DNA of 41,299 nt. It comes from Leptospira sp. GTDB taxonomy: Bacteria > Spirochaetota > Leptospiria > Leptospirales > Leptospiraceae. Positions 1 through 9,725 of this stretch are shown one piece after another. The stretch covers positions 1-41,299 of the forward strand of contig JAFIGA010000174.1 of NCBI GenBank assembly GCA_020831715.1. The letters run 5' to 3'. The notes beneath the pieces are model-generated. The model was not told where the DNA came from. It did not search any database and saw only the letters and a program-made list of their open reading frames with translations. Every line of letters starts with the position of its first letter. Position 1 is the stretch's first letter. Position numbers and translations under genes: made by a program.

Positions 1-1528
1 TGGAATATTCACTATCATAGAGAGTTCTAAAGCTGGTTTTGTGATAGAGGTAGATGTCGCTTGATTTGACTTTTTCATTGGATATTCTGACCAAACTTTT
101 GAGTTCATTGGAGGGCGACATACCTGTGAATTCACGGGTTATAGTTCGGAATTCGCCATTTTCGTGGAGTTGGATGCGAACACGGTATTGAGTATATTGG
201 TTAATTATTTTTGCATTCTCCACTTTTTCTTCGATGGCAGATTGAAGTGATTCTAAGAACTTATCTTTGTTAAAGGGGATTTGGAAATAAGTGGCTGATT
301 CTTCCATTCTCTGTAAGTGGTAATTTAGGAGGCGAAAGGTTTTGCCGGTCCAGAGCAGACTTTCGAAGATATGAAAATCCCGAGGGAGGTCAACTTTTTC
401 TGTGAGAAAGCGTGCTTTGTTTTTGCATTCTTCGTATTCATCATCCGGATCGGAGTCCAGAACTATACCACTCCCGATGGACATATTGCACTTTTTATCT
501 TTGTATTGGATTGTACGGATGGCAATATTCCAAATGGATGCACGTTTGGACGAAATCGGTGGTGTATAACCAATGCTTCCCGTATAGAAAGATCTTGGGT
601 TTTCTTCGAGTTCGTGGATGATTTCCATGGCACGAATTTTGGGAGCACCGGTGATGGAGCCGCAAGGAAATAAATTTTCCATAAGTTCCCAGATTGATTT
701 GTCCGGTGAAATTTCGGATTCAACTTCGGATGTCATTTGGTGGATGGTTTGATAGGTTTCTATTTGGAATAGATTTTTGGTTTTTACCGATCCCATTTGG
801 GAGATTTTGCCCAGATCATTTCTTAGAAGATCTACAATCATGAGATTTTCTGCACGGTTTTTCTCGGAACTTTTTAAGGCTTGGGCAATTTTTATGTCTT
901 CGGATAGAAAGGGAGAACGATTTGCAGTTCCCTTCATTGGACGAGTCAATACTTTGTTATTACTCACTTCCAGAAATAATTCGGGAGACAGAGATATTAA
1001 TTTAGTATCACCTAAATCCAAGTAGGCGGAGTATTTGACCTTCTGTCTGGATAATAGATACTCATAGAGTTCAATAGATGATCCTTCCCAGTCAAAACTC
1101 ATCGGAAAGGTTAGATTGATCTGATAGCAGTCTCCGTTTTGTAGATAGCTTTTGATCTTTTCAATTTTTTTTGAATATTTTAATTTATCCAAGGACCAAT
1201 GAATGTTTTCGGCAGAGTGGGGAGTATTTTTGTTTTGAAAATCTGTGATGGATTCTTCTGCATTCTGAAAAACACCCATTACAAAGTAGGGAAGTTCTGT
1301 TGATTTAGGCAATGCGTAGTTTAACTTTTCTTCCCAGATCATTCCGGCTTCGTAGGTTATAAAGCCGGCTATCCAATGTTCGGAGAAGTCACCCGATTTT
1401 AAAAACTTCCAATCCCTGTGAAAGTCATCAATATTGTTGGGAGCTAAAACTCTGACAGGGTCTTGGAGGTAAAGAGATTGAACCTTTCCGGGGATACTTT
1501 TTGTATCTTGAAAAAGGAAGGATTTCAG
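1..1528 (-). CDS. pabB: Fused aminodeoxychorismate synthase component I / aminodeoxychorismate lyase (PabB-PabC), 3' end missing
   Basis: The frame is open on the minus strand from about 1528 to base 1, so the C-terminus lies outside the window (about 509 residues visible). The N-terminal part is a chorismate-binding domain. It shows ITYEAG, GDCYQINLTF, PMKGTANR, RAENLMIVDLLRNDLGKI and FPCGSITGAPKIRAMEII, with GAPKIRAM near residue 296, matching PabB/TrpE enzymes. From about residue 385 a second domain begins (ESLLWTGKTFRLLNYHLQRM, later HKTSFRTLYDSEYS), matching the PabC class IV aminotransferase fold. The fused enzyme would turn chorismate plus ammonia into p-aminobenzoate for folate. The start is uncertain: an in-frame TAA (the stop of the gene upstream) sits just before it, and the first in-frame ATG, at 1342, would remove part of the conserved domain. 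A CTG at 1528 or another non-ATG start is likely. The function is well supported; the start is not. Confidence 0.88.
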   Translation of the reverse strand, partial: MKSFLFQDTKSIPGKVQSLYLQDPVRVLAPNNIDDFHRDWKFLKSGDFSEHWIAGFITYEAGMIWEEKLNYALPKSTELPYFVMGVFQNAEESITDFQNKNTPHSAENIHWSLDKLKYSKKIEKIKSYLQNGDCYQINLTFPMSFDWEGSSIELYEYLLSRQKVKYSAYLDLGDTKLISLSPELFLEVSNNKVLTRPMKGTANRSPFLSEDIKIAQALKSSEKNRAENLMIVDLLRNDLGKISQMGSVKTKNLFQIETYQTIHQMTSEVESEISPDKSIWELMENLFPCGSITGAPKIRAMEIIHELEENPRSFYTGSIGYTPPISSKRASIWNIAIRTIQYKDKKCNMSIGSGIVLDSDPDDEYEECKNKARFLTEKVDLPRDFHIFESLLWTGKTFRLLNYHLQRMEESATYFQIPFNKDKFLESLQSAIEEKVENAKIINQYTQYRVRIQLHENGEFRTITREFTGMSPSNELKSLVRISNEKVKSSDIYLYHKTSFRTLYDSEYS

Positions 1529-1531
1529 ATT

Positions 1532-2377
1532 TTAAAAATCCATCCTTTGCAGGTCTTCCAGAGGGTAGGTCATATAGGCGGTTGTTACATGGTTGGAGGA
1601 AATCAAGCTGAAATGTTCCAATGGATCGATGCCCATATTATAGAACCCTTCGTCTATCATTGCAATTCCAAAACCTGCAGATTCCTTCTCATCCAAAAAG
1701 TCAGGTCGAAAAAAGTCAGCAGAGTTTCCGTCTTTTGCCAGTTCTGCATGCTTTTCTCGGGAAGCCTCAATTCGCTTTAGATCTAGTCCCATGATTGGTG
1801 AATCGTTTCTAATTCTAAGATAGAGTTCTTTATCACTCAATTTAATTTTGAGAGAAATTTTGCGAAGATCCTTATCGATTTTTGCCTTGGCTTCCTTTAA
1901 AAAAGCTTTTTCAGGATCCGATAAATCCACTTTCTTGGAACGAACTTTATCTTGGAGTTGTAGAATTTTCTGAACAGTTTTCTTTAGTTTGTCAGGAACC
2001 ACATATCTCTGCATAGCATCTCGAAGTGGACTCGTGTCGAGAATAACATTTAATAATTCCTCTGCTTCTTGCTCGGTGATTGGGTCATCAGAATCCGAAT
2101 GCAGGAGTTTTTGGAACAATTCATCACGAAATATCGTATGGCGAAGATTACCCTTAACCGCATTCAACAGCGCTTCCATCACGCCACTGAATAGATGAAA
2201 ACCGGCGAGGGGATTTGCCCCGATTCTACCCAATATACCTTGGATTACCTGATCCAAAATATCACGAGTTGGCTTGGTAAGACCTTTCAATTCAAAATGA
2301 AGGCTGTTCCTTTGGACAACAGAATCGAGGTTTTGGAGAATAGCATCTCCTCTTAAAATTTTATTTTCATTTTGCAT
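1532..2377 (-). CDS. Degenerate GHKL/histidine-kinase-like ATPase protein
   Basis: The protein is 281 residues. Around residue 70 is MEALLNAVKGNLRH, resembling the N-box of HATPase_c domains. In the C-terminal half there are LRIRNDSPIMG and then GFGIAMIDEGFY, followed by a final strand ending HVTTAYMTYPL, in the order expected for G1, G2 and the last strand of such a domain. The middle (about residues 140-190) is rich in Lys, Glu and Asp and probably helical. There is no membrane segment, no obvious phospho-acceptor His and no receiver. It may be an RsbW-like or sensor-type ATPase, but the G-boxes are poor, so ATP binding is uncertain. It ends just upstream of the PabB-PabC gene in the same frame, separated only by its TAA, so the two are probably co-transcribed. 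The family assignment is an inference from motif order. Confidence 0.6.
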   Translation of the reverse strand: MQNENKILRGDAILQNLDSVVQRNSLHFELKGLTKPTRDILDQVIQGILGRIGANPLAGFHLFSGVMEALLNAVKGNLRHTIFRDELFQKLLHSDSDDPITEQEAEELLNVILDTSPLRDAMQRYVVPDKLKKTVQKILQLQDKVRSKKVDLSDPEKAFLKEAKAKIDKDLRKISLKIKLSDKELYLRIRNDSPIMGLDLKRIEASREKHAELAKDGNSADFFRPDFLDEKESAGFGIAMIDEGFYNMGIDPLEHFSLISSNHVTTAYMTYPLEDLQRMDF

Positions 2378-2447
2378 AAGTTTTAGAATCTTTCTGGTTC
2401 AGAATACTAAGCTTGTCTTAGAAAGCAAGGAAATTTACATTGGAAAT

Positions 2448-2693
2448 ATGGAAAAAAGGTTCTTTGATTTGCAGACTCCGGATTTGGGAGACACTGAAAA
2501 AATTGAATTGGTCAAATGGTACAAAAAAATTGGCGATCCCATCTTGGAAGGGGACGAAGTTTTGGAACTGGTGACTGACAAGGCGGCATTCCCCATGGAA
2601 TCGCCCAAGACAGGAAGATTGGTAGAGGTACTGTTCTCCGAGGGATCAGTCGTAAAAAAAGGCGAAGTTCTAGGGCAAATGGAGATAGATTGA
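2448..2693 (+). CDS. Stand-alone lipoyl/biotinyl-domain protein
   Basis: This 81-residue protein is a single lipoyl-type domain. The pattern LGDTEKIELVKWYKKIGDPI, then EGDEVLELVTDKAAFPMESP, then SEGSVVKKGEVLGQMEID matches the lipoyl domains of 2-oxoacid dehydrogenase E2 proteins. Lys45 in the TDKA turn is the expected lipoylation site; a biotin carrier would show an MKM motif instead. It has no catalytic or E1/E3-binding domain, so it is a free carrier domain rather than a complete E2. Its partner enzyme is not in the window. It starts an apparent plus-strand run, with the metallophosphoesterase beginning one base after its stop. Confidence 0.82.
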   Translation: MEKRFFDLQTPDLGDTEKIELVKWYKKIGDPILEGDEVLELVTDKAAFPMESPKTGRLVEVLFSEGSVVKKGEVLGQMEID

Positions 2694-2694
2694 T

Positions 2695-3570
2695 TTGAAA
2701 ATTATCCACATATCAGATTTACATTTTCCAACTAAATTGAACCCTTATGCATTGAGAAAAAAGTCTTTGATTGGCTATGTAAACTATGCATTTCGGAGAA
2801 GAAAAAAACACCAACTCTACCGAGCACTTTTAGAATCCATTCAGTCCATGGAATATGATTGCCTTATCATCAGTGGGGATATCACAAATATTTCCCATCC
2901 TAAAGAATTCCAAGAAGCTCGTAAAATTTTGGATCCCGTTTTGGACGAAAGAGCATTTGTGATTCCCGGCAATCATGATCGCTATACCAAGGAATCATTT
3001 GAAAAATCATATTTTGAAAATACCTTTGGAGAGTTCTCCGGTGAGTCCATGAATTTGGATGAAAAGGGATATCTAAAAATCAAGAAGATCAAAAATCTCA
3101 CCTTGGTTGGATGGGATTCCAATATTCCACTCCCACCTATGCAGGCACAGGGGTTTGTGGATTTGGATGTTGTGAAATCCACCATTCATTTTTTGAATCA
3201 GTCTAATATACAGAATTACATGGTTGTCTGCCATCATCCAATATGGAATCCCAAAGAAAGACAAGAGTCCGAAAGACATCGCTTACTCAATAGAGGTGAA
3301 GTTCTGGATTTATTAAAAGAGCGTCCTCCGATTGCTTTCTTTCATGGACATCTTCACACCAATTGGGTGAGAGAGCCTGATGAAGATGTTCCATTTTTTG
3401 TTGTAAACTCTGCCTCTTCTACACGGGACAGTGATCCAAGGCATGAGAGTGGTTATCATATCATGTCGAATAATGAAAAGTTGGATCAACCATGGAAAAT
3501 CACTCGTATGGTTTACTCAAAGTTAGATAACGAATTTAAAGAAAAAGAAATAATTAATTACAAAGGATAG
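2695..3570 (+). CDS. Calcineurin-like metallophosphoesterase
   Basis: This 291-residue cytoplasmic protein carries the full set of metal-binding motifs of the calcineurin-like phosphoesterase family in order: HISDLH at the N-terminus (Asp8, His10), ISGDIT, GNHDR, CHHPIW and HGHLH. This arrangement is typical of CpdA-like class III enzymes, which hydrolyse phosphodiesters such as cyclic nucleotides, but the substrate cannot be read from the sequence. The start is a TTG at 2695, which places HISDLH at the extreme N-terminus as usual for the family; no in-frame ATG would keep that motif. It lies between the lipoyl protein and the Mrp gene (three bases downstream), so co-transcription is likely. 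Confidence 0.88.
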   Translation: MKIIHISDLHFPTKLNPYALRKKSLIGYVNYAFRRRKKHQLYRALLESIQSMEYDCLIISGDITNISHPKEFQEARKILDPVLDERAFVIPGNHDRYTKESFEKSYFENTFGEFSGESMNLDEKGYLKIKKIKNLTLVGWDSNIPLPPMQAQGFVDLDVVKSTIHFLNQSNIQNYMVVCHHPIWNPKERQESERHRLLNRGEVLDLLKERPPIAFFHGHLHTNWVREPDEDVPFFVVNSASSTRDSDPRHESGYHIMSNNEKLDQPWKITRMVYSKLDNEFKEKEIINYKG

Positions 3571-3573
3571 AAA

Positions 3574-4623
3574 ATGTCAGAATCAAAACCCGACATCGCA
3601 AAGATACAAAAAGAATTACTAAACGTGAAGCACCCCGAACTCAAGAAGGACATTGTGTCCTTGGGTATGGTGTCAAAAATTGAACCCACAGACGACGGTG
3701 TAAGTATCGTTCTTAAGACACCTAACAGTGATAGAAGAATGCAGATAGGAATGGAAGCACAGATCCGCCAAGTTCTAAGTAAGATTGAAAATACCGGCAA
3801 GCCCAAGATCAAGTTCGAAGTTGACCAGAATATGAAGTTTGACGAGGGAAACCGTATTCGCGGAGTCAAGAAAGTTATAGCGATTGGTTCCGGAAAAGGT
3901 GGTGTGGGTAAGTCCACAGTTACTTCCAATTTGGCGGCGGCTTGTGTGAATGCCGGTTTTAAAGTTGGAATTATGGACGCGGATATCTATGGACCTTCCA
4001 TTGGTAAAATGTTTGGTTCATCGGGAAGGGTTCCTCTTAAAGTCGAAGATGATAGAATCTATCCGATAGAAAAAGGTGGCATCAAGATTATTTCATTTTC
4101 TTTTTTGGTAAATGAAGATCAACCCGTTGTTTGGCGAGGACCCATGCTGGGCAAGGCTGTGGAGCAATTTTTATATGATGTAGTATGGGGTGAGCTGGAT
4201 TTCCTATTCGTGGATCTTCCTCCGGGAACAGGTGACGTTCAATTGAGTCTTGCTCAATTGATAGATTTGGATGGTGCAATTCTAGTAACCACCCCCCAAC
4301 AAGTAGCTCTCTTGGATGCCAACCGTGCCGCGGCTATGCTGAATCAAGTGAAGATTCCTATTCTGGGAATTGTGGAAAATATGAGCGAGTTTGTATGTCC
4401 CAAATGTGGTCATTCTTCGGCTATATTTTCCGAAGGCGGTGGAGATAAAATGGCGAAGGGATTGGGTGTTCCAAAATTAGGGGGCGTTCCCATTAATATG
4501 GAAATCATGCAATCAGGAGAGTCCGGGCTACCTTTAGTGCTAAAGGATAAAGACTCTGCAATTGCCAAGGCATATGCAAATATTCTTGCCAATCTCCAAG
4601 AAGAGATCAAGAATTGGGAGTAG
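3574..4623 (+). CDS. mrp: Mrp/ApbC-type P-loop ATPase, Fe-S cluster carrier
   Basis: The 349-residue protein begins with a MIP18/DUF59-like segment (about residues 5-85, including [19 protein letters not shown]) and continues into a MinD-like deviant Walker A motif, [11 protein letters not shown]. Then come [23 protein letters not shown] and a CPKCG pair, which in this family binds a bridging Fe-S cluster between two subunits. The order and length match Mrp/NBP35/ApbC proteins, which carry Fe-S clusters to target enzymes. IspH encoded in this window is one Fe-S enzyme that could need such a carrier, but a link is speculation. ATG at 3574 follows an AAAGGATAGAAA ribosome site. Confidence 0.93.
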   Translation: MSESKPDIAKIQKELLNVKHPELKKDIVSLGMVSKIEPTDDGVSIVLKTPNSDRRMQIGMEAQIRQVLSKIENTGKPKIKFEVDQNMKFDEGNRIRGVKKVIAIGSGKGGVGKSTVTSNLAAACVNAGFKVGIMDADIYGPSIGKMFGSSGRVPLKVEDDRIYPIEKGGIKIISFSFLVNEDQPVVWRGPMLGKAVEQFLYDVVWGELDFLFVDLPPGTGDVQLSLAQLIDLDGAILVTTPQQVALLDANRAAAMLNQVKIPILGIVENMSEFVCPKCGHSSAIFSEGGGDKMAKGLGVPKLGGVPINMEIMQSGESGLPLVLKDKDSAIAKAYANILANLQEEIKNWE

Positions 4624-4634
4624 TTAAAAAAACC

Positions 4635-4662
4635 TTGCCAGAACAGATTGATTTTGTAAAAT
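4635..4662 (+). promoter_or_regulatory. Putative sigma70-type promoter before the gene at 4682
   Basis: TTGCCA at 4635-4640 and TAAAAT at 4657-4662 are separated by 16 bases, each matching five of six consensus positions. A strong ribosome site, AAGGAGAG, lies just before the ATG at 4682. It suggests the gene at 4682 can be transcribed apart from mrp. Confidence 0.45.
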
Positions 4663-4681
4663 AACAAGCAAGGAGAGAACT

Positions 4682-5380
4682 ATGGTTTTTGAAAAAGGAT
4701 CGAATCGAAATCCAAGCGGCAATCTCATTCTCTACTGCAATGTGATTGGTGAAAACCCCGTACAACCGGGTGGTGGTATCATTGCATCCAATGTTGTAGT
4801 GAGTTTTTTAAAAATCGGAGCCAATTATCCTGTTGTAACTTTTCCTCCGGTTGCACTCCCTACTGTAGCGGATTTAAGAAATATTATAGATGTAAATATA
4901 GATGCATACGATATCATTCGTTTGCCTGATTTTGAAATGCCGGAAACCCAAGAGGCAGCCAATAATTACATTCAAGATCAAATGGAAAAATTCAATCAAG
5001 TTGTAATGCGCTATGTTGAGCTTTGTAAGAAAAGAGAAAAGAAAGAACCTACTATTCGACCGGAGGATTTACCTTCCTCGGGTGTCGAAGGATATCTTGA
5101 GGCTCTTGCTAATCTTTCTTTGGAATTGAGGAAATCAACAGGTCTTGCCAAGGAAGCTACTCAGTTAAAAGTCGAACGAGTAGTGAATAGTTTTTCCTCT
5201 CTACACCCTCAGTATGATGTTGATAATTTTAAGAAGGCATTGAATTTTCCGGGAAACCAGGGAGAGGAATTGATTCGGCTCTACTTGAAAAAATTCAATG
5301 CGATATCAACGGAAAATTATGAAGATGCAGTAGCTTATAAAAGAATGATCGAAGAGATAGAAACATCTAGCAGATCCTAG
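4682..5380 (+). CDS. Conserved-looking protein of unknown function
   Basis: I do not recognise this 232-residue protein. It has no signal peptide or membrane segment. The N-terminal third is a mixed hydrophobic region with a Gly/Pro-rich turn ([13 protein letters not shown]). The centre and C-terminus are mostly charged helices. The last helix, [15 protein letters not shown], resembles the UVR helix-hairpin segment found in UvrB/UvrC and McsA-type proteins, but that is a short match. Coding quality is good: a strong AAGGAGAG ribosome site, an apparent own promoter, and no overlapping ORF of comparable length. It sits between mrp and a release-factor-like gene, which gives no clear functional hint. 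Confidence 0.75.
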   Translation: MVFEKGSNRNPSGNLILYCNVIGENPVQPGGGIIASNVVVSFLKIGANYPVVTFPPVALPTVADLRNIIDVNIDAYDIIRLPDFEMPETQEAANNYIQDQMEKFNQVVMRYVELCKKREKKEPTIRPEDLPSSGVEGYLEALANLSLELRKSTGLAKEATQLKVERVVNSFSSLHPQYDVDNFKKALNFPGNQGEELIRLYLKKFNAISTENYEDAVAYKRMIEEIETSSRS

Positions 5381-5400
5381 GTTTTCTTCCATTTTGCAAT

Positions 5401-5865
5401 ATGTCGGTATCATTTCCCGTTTCTCCGAAGAAGCAAGAAGCCTTGCTTCAAAAAATGCTAACATTGGGTATTCGTGAATCCGACTTGGAAGAAAGCTTTG
5501 TTCGATCCTCCGGCAATGGAGGGCAGAATGTGAACAAAGTATCCACAGCAGTTCGACTTGTCCACAAGCCCTCCGGTGAAGAGGTCAAGTGCAATGTCTA
5601 CCGAACCCAAGGACTAAACCGCTATAAGGCAAGGGCAATCCTCTGCGAGAGATTGGAATCCAAAACTTCCAACTTGGATTCCAATTCCCCCGGTGCAAAG
5701 CGCGTCCTGAAAATTCGCAAATCCAAAGAAGACAAGGCAAGAAGGGCTCGAAAGAAAAAAGAACGCCTCCTCCAAGAGAGATTGCAAGAGAACGATCTAG
5801 ACGATAGTAGCGATGAAATTAATAGAATAGATTCAATTGATCTTACGGATACAACAGAGATCTAA
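5401..5865 (+). CDS. Release-factor-like GGQ-domain protein, probable ribosome rescue factor
   Basis: This 154-residue protein is a lone RF-1 catalytic domain. RSSGNGGQNVNKVSTAVRLV contains the GGQ motif (Gly40-Gly41-Gln42) that triggers peptidyl-tRNA hydrolysis. VKCNVYRTQGLNRYKAR follows, and the tail (about residues 100-128) is very rich in Lys and Arg. There is no codon-recognition domain. This is the layout of ArfB/YaeJ and mitochondrial C12orf65 proteins, which free stalled ribosomes; in those the basic tail enters the mRNA channel. Here the basic stretch is followed by an unusual acidic, Asp-rich C-terminus. I see no clear Shine-Dalgarno before the ATG. Whether it is a true ArfB homologue or a different RF-like subfamily cannot be settled here. 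Confidence 0.82.
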   Translation: MSVSFPVSPKKQEALLQKMLTLGIRESDLEESFVRSSGNGGQNVNKVSTAVRLVHKPSGEEVKCNVYRTQGLNRYKARAILCERLESKTSNLDSNSPGAKRVLKIRKSKEDKARRARKKKERLLQERLQENDLDDSSDEINRIDSIDLTDTTEI

Positions 5866-5932
5866 AAATTCATTTACATACTGGCTTTTTTTAAAAACCT
5901 GGAAGTAGCTAGTTAGCAATTATAGGAAATAT

Positions 5933-8683
5933 ATGAATTCAAAATCTGTAGCCGAAATTCGAGAGTTGTACCTAAAATATTTTGAAGATAAGGGACATTC
6001 TGTTGTTCCTTCCTCATCTCTTATCCCTGCGGGAGATCCCACTCTTCTATTTACAACTGCAGGAATGGTGCAGTTCAAGCCTTATTTTACGGGAGCAGTC
6101 GAGCTGCCCTTTACCAAGGCAACTTCGGCACAGAAATGCTTAAGAACCACAGACCTCGAAAATGTAGGTCAGACCGAAAGGCACTGCACATTCTTTGAGA
6201 TGCTGGGGAATTTTAGTTTCGGTGATTACTTTAAAAAGGAAGCAATCCACTATTCATTGGAATTTTCTGTGAAGCATTTGGGAATCCCATTTGACAAGAT
6301 ATGGATTACAATATTCGAAAACGATGATGAAGCCAAAGAAATGTGGATGGCGGAAGGTGTTCCGGAAGAACGAATTGTTCGCCTAGGCAAGAAAGATAAC
6401 TTCTGGGGACCTGCCGGAGACAGTGGAGCATGTGGGCCTTGCAGTGAATTGTATCTTGATCGCGGTGTGGCAAAAGGTTTTGCCGGATGCAGCAATGATA
6501 AGCCGAGTTGCAAGCCGGGATGTGATTGCGACCGATTCATGGAATACTGGAACTTAGTATTCAATCAATTCAACCAAACTGTAGAAGGTGAGTTCCTCCC
6601 ACTCAAGCAAACAGGAATTGATACGGGAGCAGGGATAGAACGGATCGCACTTCTCTTGCAAGAGGTGGATTCAGTTTATGACACAGATGAATTCAGGAAA
6701 ATATTACAGAAGATTTCCGAGCTATCGGGAAAGGCATATGATGAGTCTACCAAGACCGCCTTTCGTGTGATAGCGGATCATTCCAGATCGGTATTTTTCG
6801 CGATTGGAGATTCTATCTATCCGGATAGAACAGGTAGAGGCTATGTAATTCGAAGATTGATTCGACGGGCATCGCTTTTTGCCAGAAGGCTAGGTATGAA
6901 AGAGCCATTTATCAATCTATTGGTTGATACTTTAAGTGATGTTTATTCAGGAAGATATCCGGAACTGAAGATTAAAAAATCCGAAATCCAACGAATTCTT
7001 CGCGCGGAAGAGGAATTATTTTTACATACTCTGGAACTGGGTTTGGAAGAACTGGAATCCATATTGGCGAGAATGAAAAATGAAGGGGTCGTGAAGTTAT
7101 CGGGAAAAGATTCGTTTAGATTGTACGGAACTTTTGGATTTCCCAAAGAGATGACTCAAGAGTTGGTTGCGGAAAGAAATATCGAATTTGATGAAGAGTC
7201 CTTTGAAGCAGAATTGGAGAAGGATAGAAATATCTCCAGGGATAGTTGGAAAGGGAAAACAACCAGCTTTCTTACAGGAATAGATTCCAGCCAAGGATTG
7301 AACACGGAGTTTTTGGGATATACCGATCAATCTTCCAAGGGTAGAGTGCAATATATATTCAATTCGTCCGGTAAGGTTATGGATAGCATTCAATCAGGCG
7401 AAGAGGGAGTTTTGATCTTGGATAAAACTCCGTTCTATGCAGAATCGGGTGGCCAGATTGGTGATCAGGGCTTTATCAAGGGTGAAGGGTTTTTATTTAG
7501 AGTAACAGATGTTCAGAAAGAAAATGAATCCTTTCTTCATATAGGTTCTTTGTTAAAGGGTAGTCTCAAAATAGGAACAGAAGTAGAAGCAGAAATTGAC
7601 TCACCCAGAAGACTCAGTCTTGCCGCTCATCATTCCGGAACACATTTAATGCATTCAGCACTTCGCAATATTTTGGGAGATCATGTTCGTCAGAAAGCTT
7701 CCTTGGTATCGGATGACTATTTGAGATTCGACTTTTCTCATCCTCAGGCAATGACAGAAGATGAGATTTCAAAAGTGGAAGAATTTGTAAATTCTGCAAT
7801 CAATTCTGCAATTCAAGTGGACACAAAAGTTCTACCTATTCAGGAGGCGAAGGAATCGGGAGCTATTGCCTTCTTTGAAGAAAAATACGGAGATATGGTG
7901 CGAATTGTAACTATGGGGGATCGGTCTGTTGAATTCTGTGGGGGAACCCATGTGAAAAATACAGGAGATATACAATACTTTTCTATTCTCAAGGAATCTT
8001 CTCCGGGTGCGGGAAATCGTAGAATTGAAGCTGTTTGTGGTAATGCGGTAGTTCAATATTATACCAAAACATTCCAAGAGTTAGCCGAAAAAGTACAAAG
8101 CTACAATGTGAAGGCTAAAGAAATATATTCCAATCCGGATTCCGAATTGATCCGAACATCTATTCCCGATCCCACTCAGGTTGAAAAAGATTTTTCTGAG
8201 AAAGGATCGGCAATGGTTGGTTCTTATAGAAAATTGAAAGATTCAGTTGAAAAGGATTGGGACGAAAAATCAACTAAACTTTTCAAAGAATCTAAAAAGA
8301 TACAGGCAGAAAATTTTCAAAACAATCCGGAACTTCTCCAAGAGCTTGCAGACTCAGCAATCGAAATCAAAGGATTTAAAATCGTCTCTAAGATTTTCAA
8401 AGATGTGGACGCCAAGGCATTGAAAGAACTTGCTGATGGACTCAAATCCAGAATAGAAAACGTGGTTGTTCTTTTTGGTTCTCGAAATGAAGACAGTGCC
8501 ACACTAGTATTCATGTGCAACCAAGCATCAGTAAAACAAGGTGTCCACTGTGGGAATATTCTTAAGACATCCATGGAAGTCTTAGGTGGAAAAGGTGGAG
8601 GGAAGCCCGATATGGCACAGGGTGGGGGAAAGGCTCCCGAAAAATTGGAAGAAGCACTGGAACTTGCAAAGAGTGTGATTTAA
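5933..8683 (+). CDS. alaS: Alanyl-tRNA synthetase
   Basis: The 916-residue protein charges tRNA-Ala. The N-terminal class II catalytic core begins [18 protein letters not shown] and contains [19 protein letters not shown] and [13 protein letters not shown], followed by [13 protein letters not shown] [12 protein letters not shown]. The editing domain has [12 protein letters not shown] and CGGTHV, which supply the zinc ligands. The C-terminal DHHA1 region ends with [16 protein letters not shown]. Length is within the usual range for bacterial AlaS. Around residues 180-205 is a cysteine-rich insertion ([20 protein letters not shown]) where the E. coli enzyme has a Gly/Pro loop. A GGAAAT ribosome site precedes ATG 5933. 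A tRNA-Ala gene occurs elsewhere in this window at 16757. Confidence 0.97.
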   Translation: MNSKSVAEIRELYLKYFEDKGHSVVPSSSLIPAGDPTLLFTTAGMVQFKPYFTGAVELPFTKATSAQKCLRTTDLENVGQTERHCTFFEMLGNFSFGDYFKKEAIHYSLEFSVKHLGIPFDKIWITIFENDDEAKEMWMAEGVPEERIVRLGKKDNFWGPAGDSGACGPCSELYLDRGVAKGFAGCSNDKPSCKPGCDCDRFMEYWNLVFNQFNQTVEGEFLPLKQTGIDTGAGIERIALLLQEVDSVYDTDEFRKILQKISELSGKAYDESTKTAFRVIADHSRSVFFAIGDSIYPDRTGRGYVIRRLIRRASLFARRLGMKEPFINLLVDTLSDVYSGRYPELKIKKSEIQRILRAEEELFLHTLELGLEELESILARMKNEGVVKLSGKDSFRLYGTFGFPKEMTQELVAERNIEFDEESFEAELEKDRNISRDSWKGKTTSFLTGIDSSQGLNTEFLGYTDQSSKGRVQYIFNSSGKVMDSIQSGEEGVLILDKTPFYAESGGQIGDQGFIKGEGFLFRVTDVQKENESFLHIGSLLKGSLKIGTEVEAEIDSPRRLSLAAHHSGTHLMHSALRNILGDHVRQKASLVSDDYLRFDFSHPQAMTEDEISKVEEFVNSAINSAIQVDTKVLPIQEAKESGAIAFFEEKYGDMVRIVTMGDRSVEFCGGTHVKNTGDIQYFSILKESSPGAGNRRIEAVCGNAVVQYYTKTFQELAEKVQSYNVKAKEIYSNPDSELIRTSIPDPTQVEKDFSEKGSAMVGSYRKLKDSVEKDWDEKSTKLFKESKKIQAENFQNNPELLQELADSAIEIKGFKIVSKIFKDVDAKALKELADGLKSRIENVVVLFGSRNEDSATLVFMCNQASVKQGVHCGNILKTSMEVLGGKGGGKPDMAQGGGKAPEKLEEALELAKSVI

Positions 8684-8759
8684 TATTTCCAATAAAAAAG
8701 TTCCATTTATCTTTAAATTTTGTTGTCAAGATTAGGAAAGAAATAAAAAATTTGACAAT

Positions 8760-9689
8760 ATGAAACCTGAGACCAAAAAAATACTGATATATACTTTTAT
8801 CTTCGATGCACTATTGATTGTGTATTTGGGGGGAGCTTATTTCTTTTCCAGCGAAGTCATTGATTTTAAGCAAAGGACAATGGAAGAGGATCGCATCAAC
8901 CAAGAGGTGGAAAACTGGGCAAGTTTTGGTCTTCCTGAGCCTGAAGAACATAGTTTTACCAACGGAGATATCACACTCAAGGCTTGGTATTTCCCGAATT
9001 CTTTTAAGAGAGACTGTGGAGTATTGCTCCTTCATGGTTTTACGGGCACTAGGTGGGGTGTGATGAAATATGCTCCTATTTTTTGGAAGAGAGGCTGCAG
9101 TATATTTGCCTATGACCACAGAAAACATGGTGAGTCGGATGGTCGTTATGGAACTTTTGGTTATTATGAAAAATATGATTTATTGAACGGTTTAAAATAT
9201 TTTGAATCCATGTCAGGAATTGCTCCGGAAAGAATCGGAGTTTTAGGTGAATCATTGGGGGCGGCTACTTCCATTCTCGCGCTTGAGGGAAATGATAAAT
9301 ACGCATTTTTAATTGCTGAATCTCCTTATAAAGATTTGGATTCCATAGTCGGAAAAAAGGCTGTTGAGATCTACGGGTCTTGGGTAAAATTATTTATTCC
9401 TGTAGCGTATATGATATCTGAGATTCGAGCGGATTTTACAATTGATGCAGTCAGTCCAATCACAGCGGCTAAGGCTATCAAACTTCCGACACTCATCATC
9501 CACTCCAACATGGATGATTATACTCCACATGAGCATTCCATTGAGATTCATAAAAACATGAATTCGGAAACGAGTGAGTTGGTATTAACCGATTGGGGTT
9601 CTAAGCATGCCAGGTCAATCAATGATGACTTTGAAAAATTTGAAGCAATTGTCTTGGAATTCTTAAGCAGACATGCAAAGGACTTTTGA
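8760..9689 (+). CDS. Membrane-anchored alpha/beta hydrolase
   Basis: The protein is 309 residues. Residues about 8-30 form one hydrophobic segment preceded by lysines, probably an uncleaved membrane anchor leaving the enzyme on the periplasmic side. The hydrolase fold follows: LLLHGFTGTRWGV (oxyanion loop), AYDHRKHGESDG, then GVLGESLGAATS with the nucleophile Ser in GESLG, SNMDDYTPHEHS with the likely acid Asp, and WGSKHARS with the catalytic His. The layout resembles the BAAT/monoglyceride-lipase-like hydrolases often labelled YfhR or bem46-like; the substrate is unknown. It stands alone on the plus strand, convergent with the next gene. Confidence 0.85.
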   Translation: MKPETKKILIYTFIFDALLIVYLGGAYFFSSEVIDFKQRTMEEDRINQEVENWASFGLPEPEEHSFTNGDITLKAWYFPNSFKRDCGVLLLHGFTGTRWGVMKYAPIFWKRGCSIFAYDHRKHGESDGRYGTFGYYEKYDLLNGLKYFESMSGIAPERIGVLGESLGAATSILALEGNDKYAFLIAESPYKDLDSIVGKKAVEIYGSWVKLFIPVAYMISEIRADFTIDAVSPITAAKAIKLPTLIIHSNMDDYTPHEHSIEIHKNMNSETSELVLTDWGSKHARSINDDFEKFEAIVLEFLSRHAKDF

Positions 9690-9725
9690 GTGATGATAAA
9701 TCGAAGTTAGATGTCAGTTCGAGAT

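Noticed and set aside
463..723. Minus-strand 86-residue ORF inside the PabB-PabC region
   Set aside because: It is in another frame than the GAPKIRAM-containing frame and has no features of a protein family.
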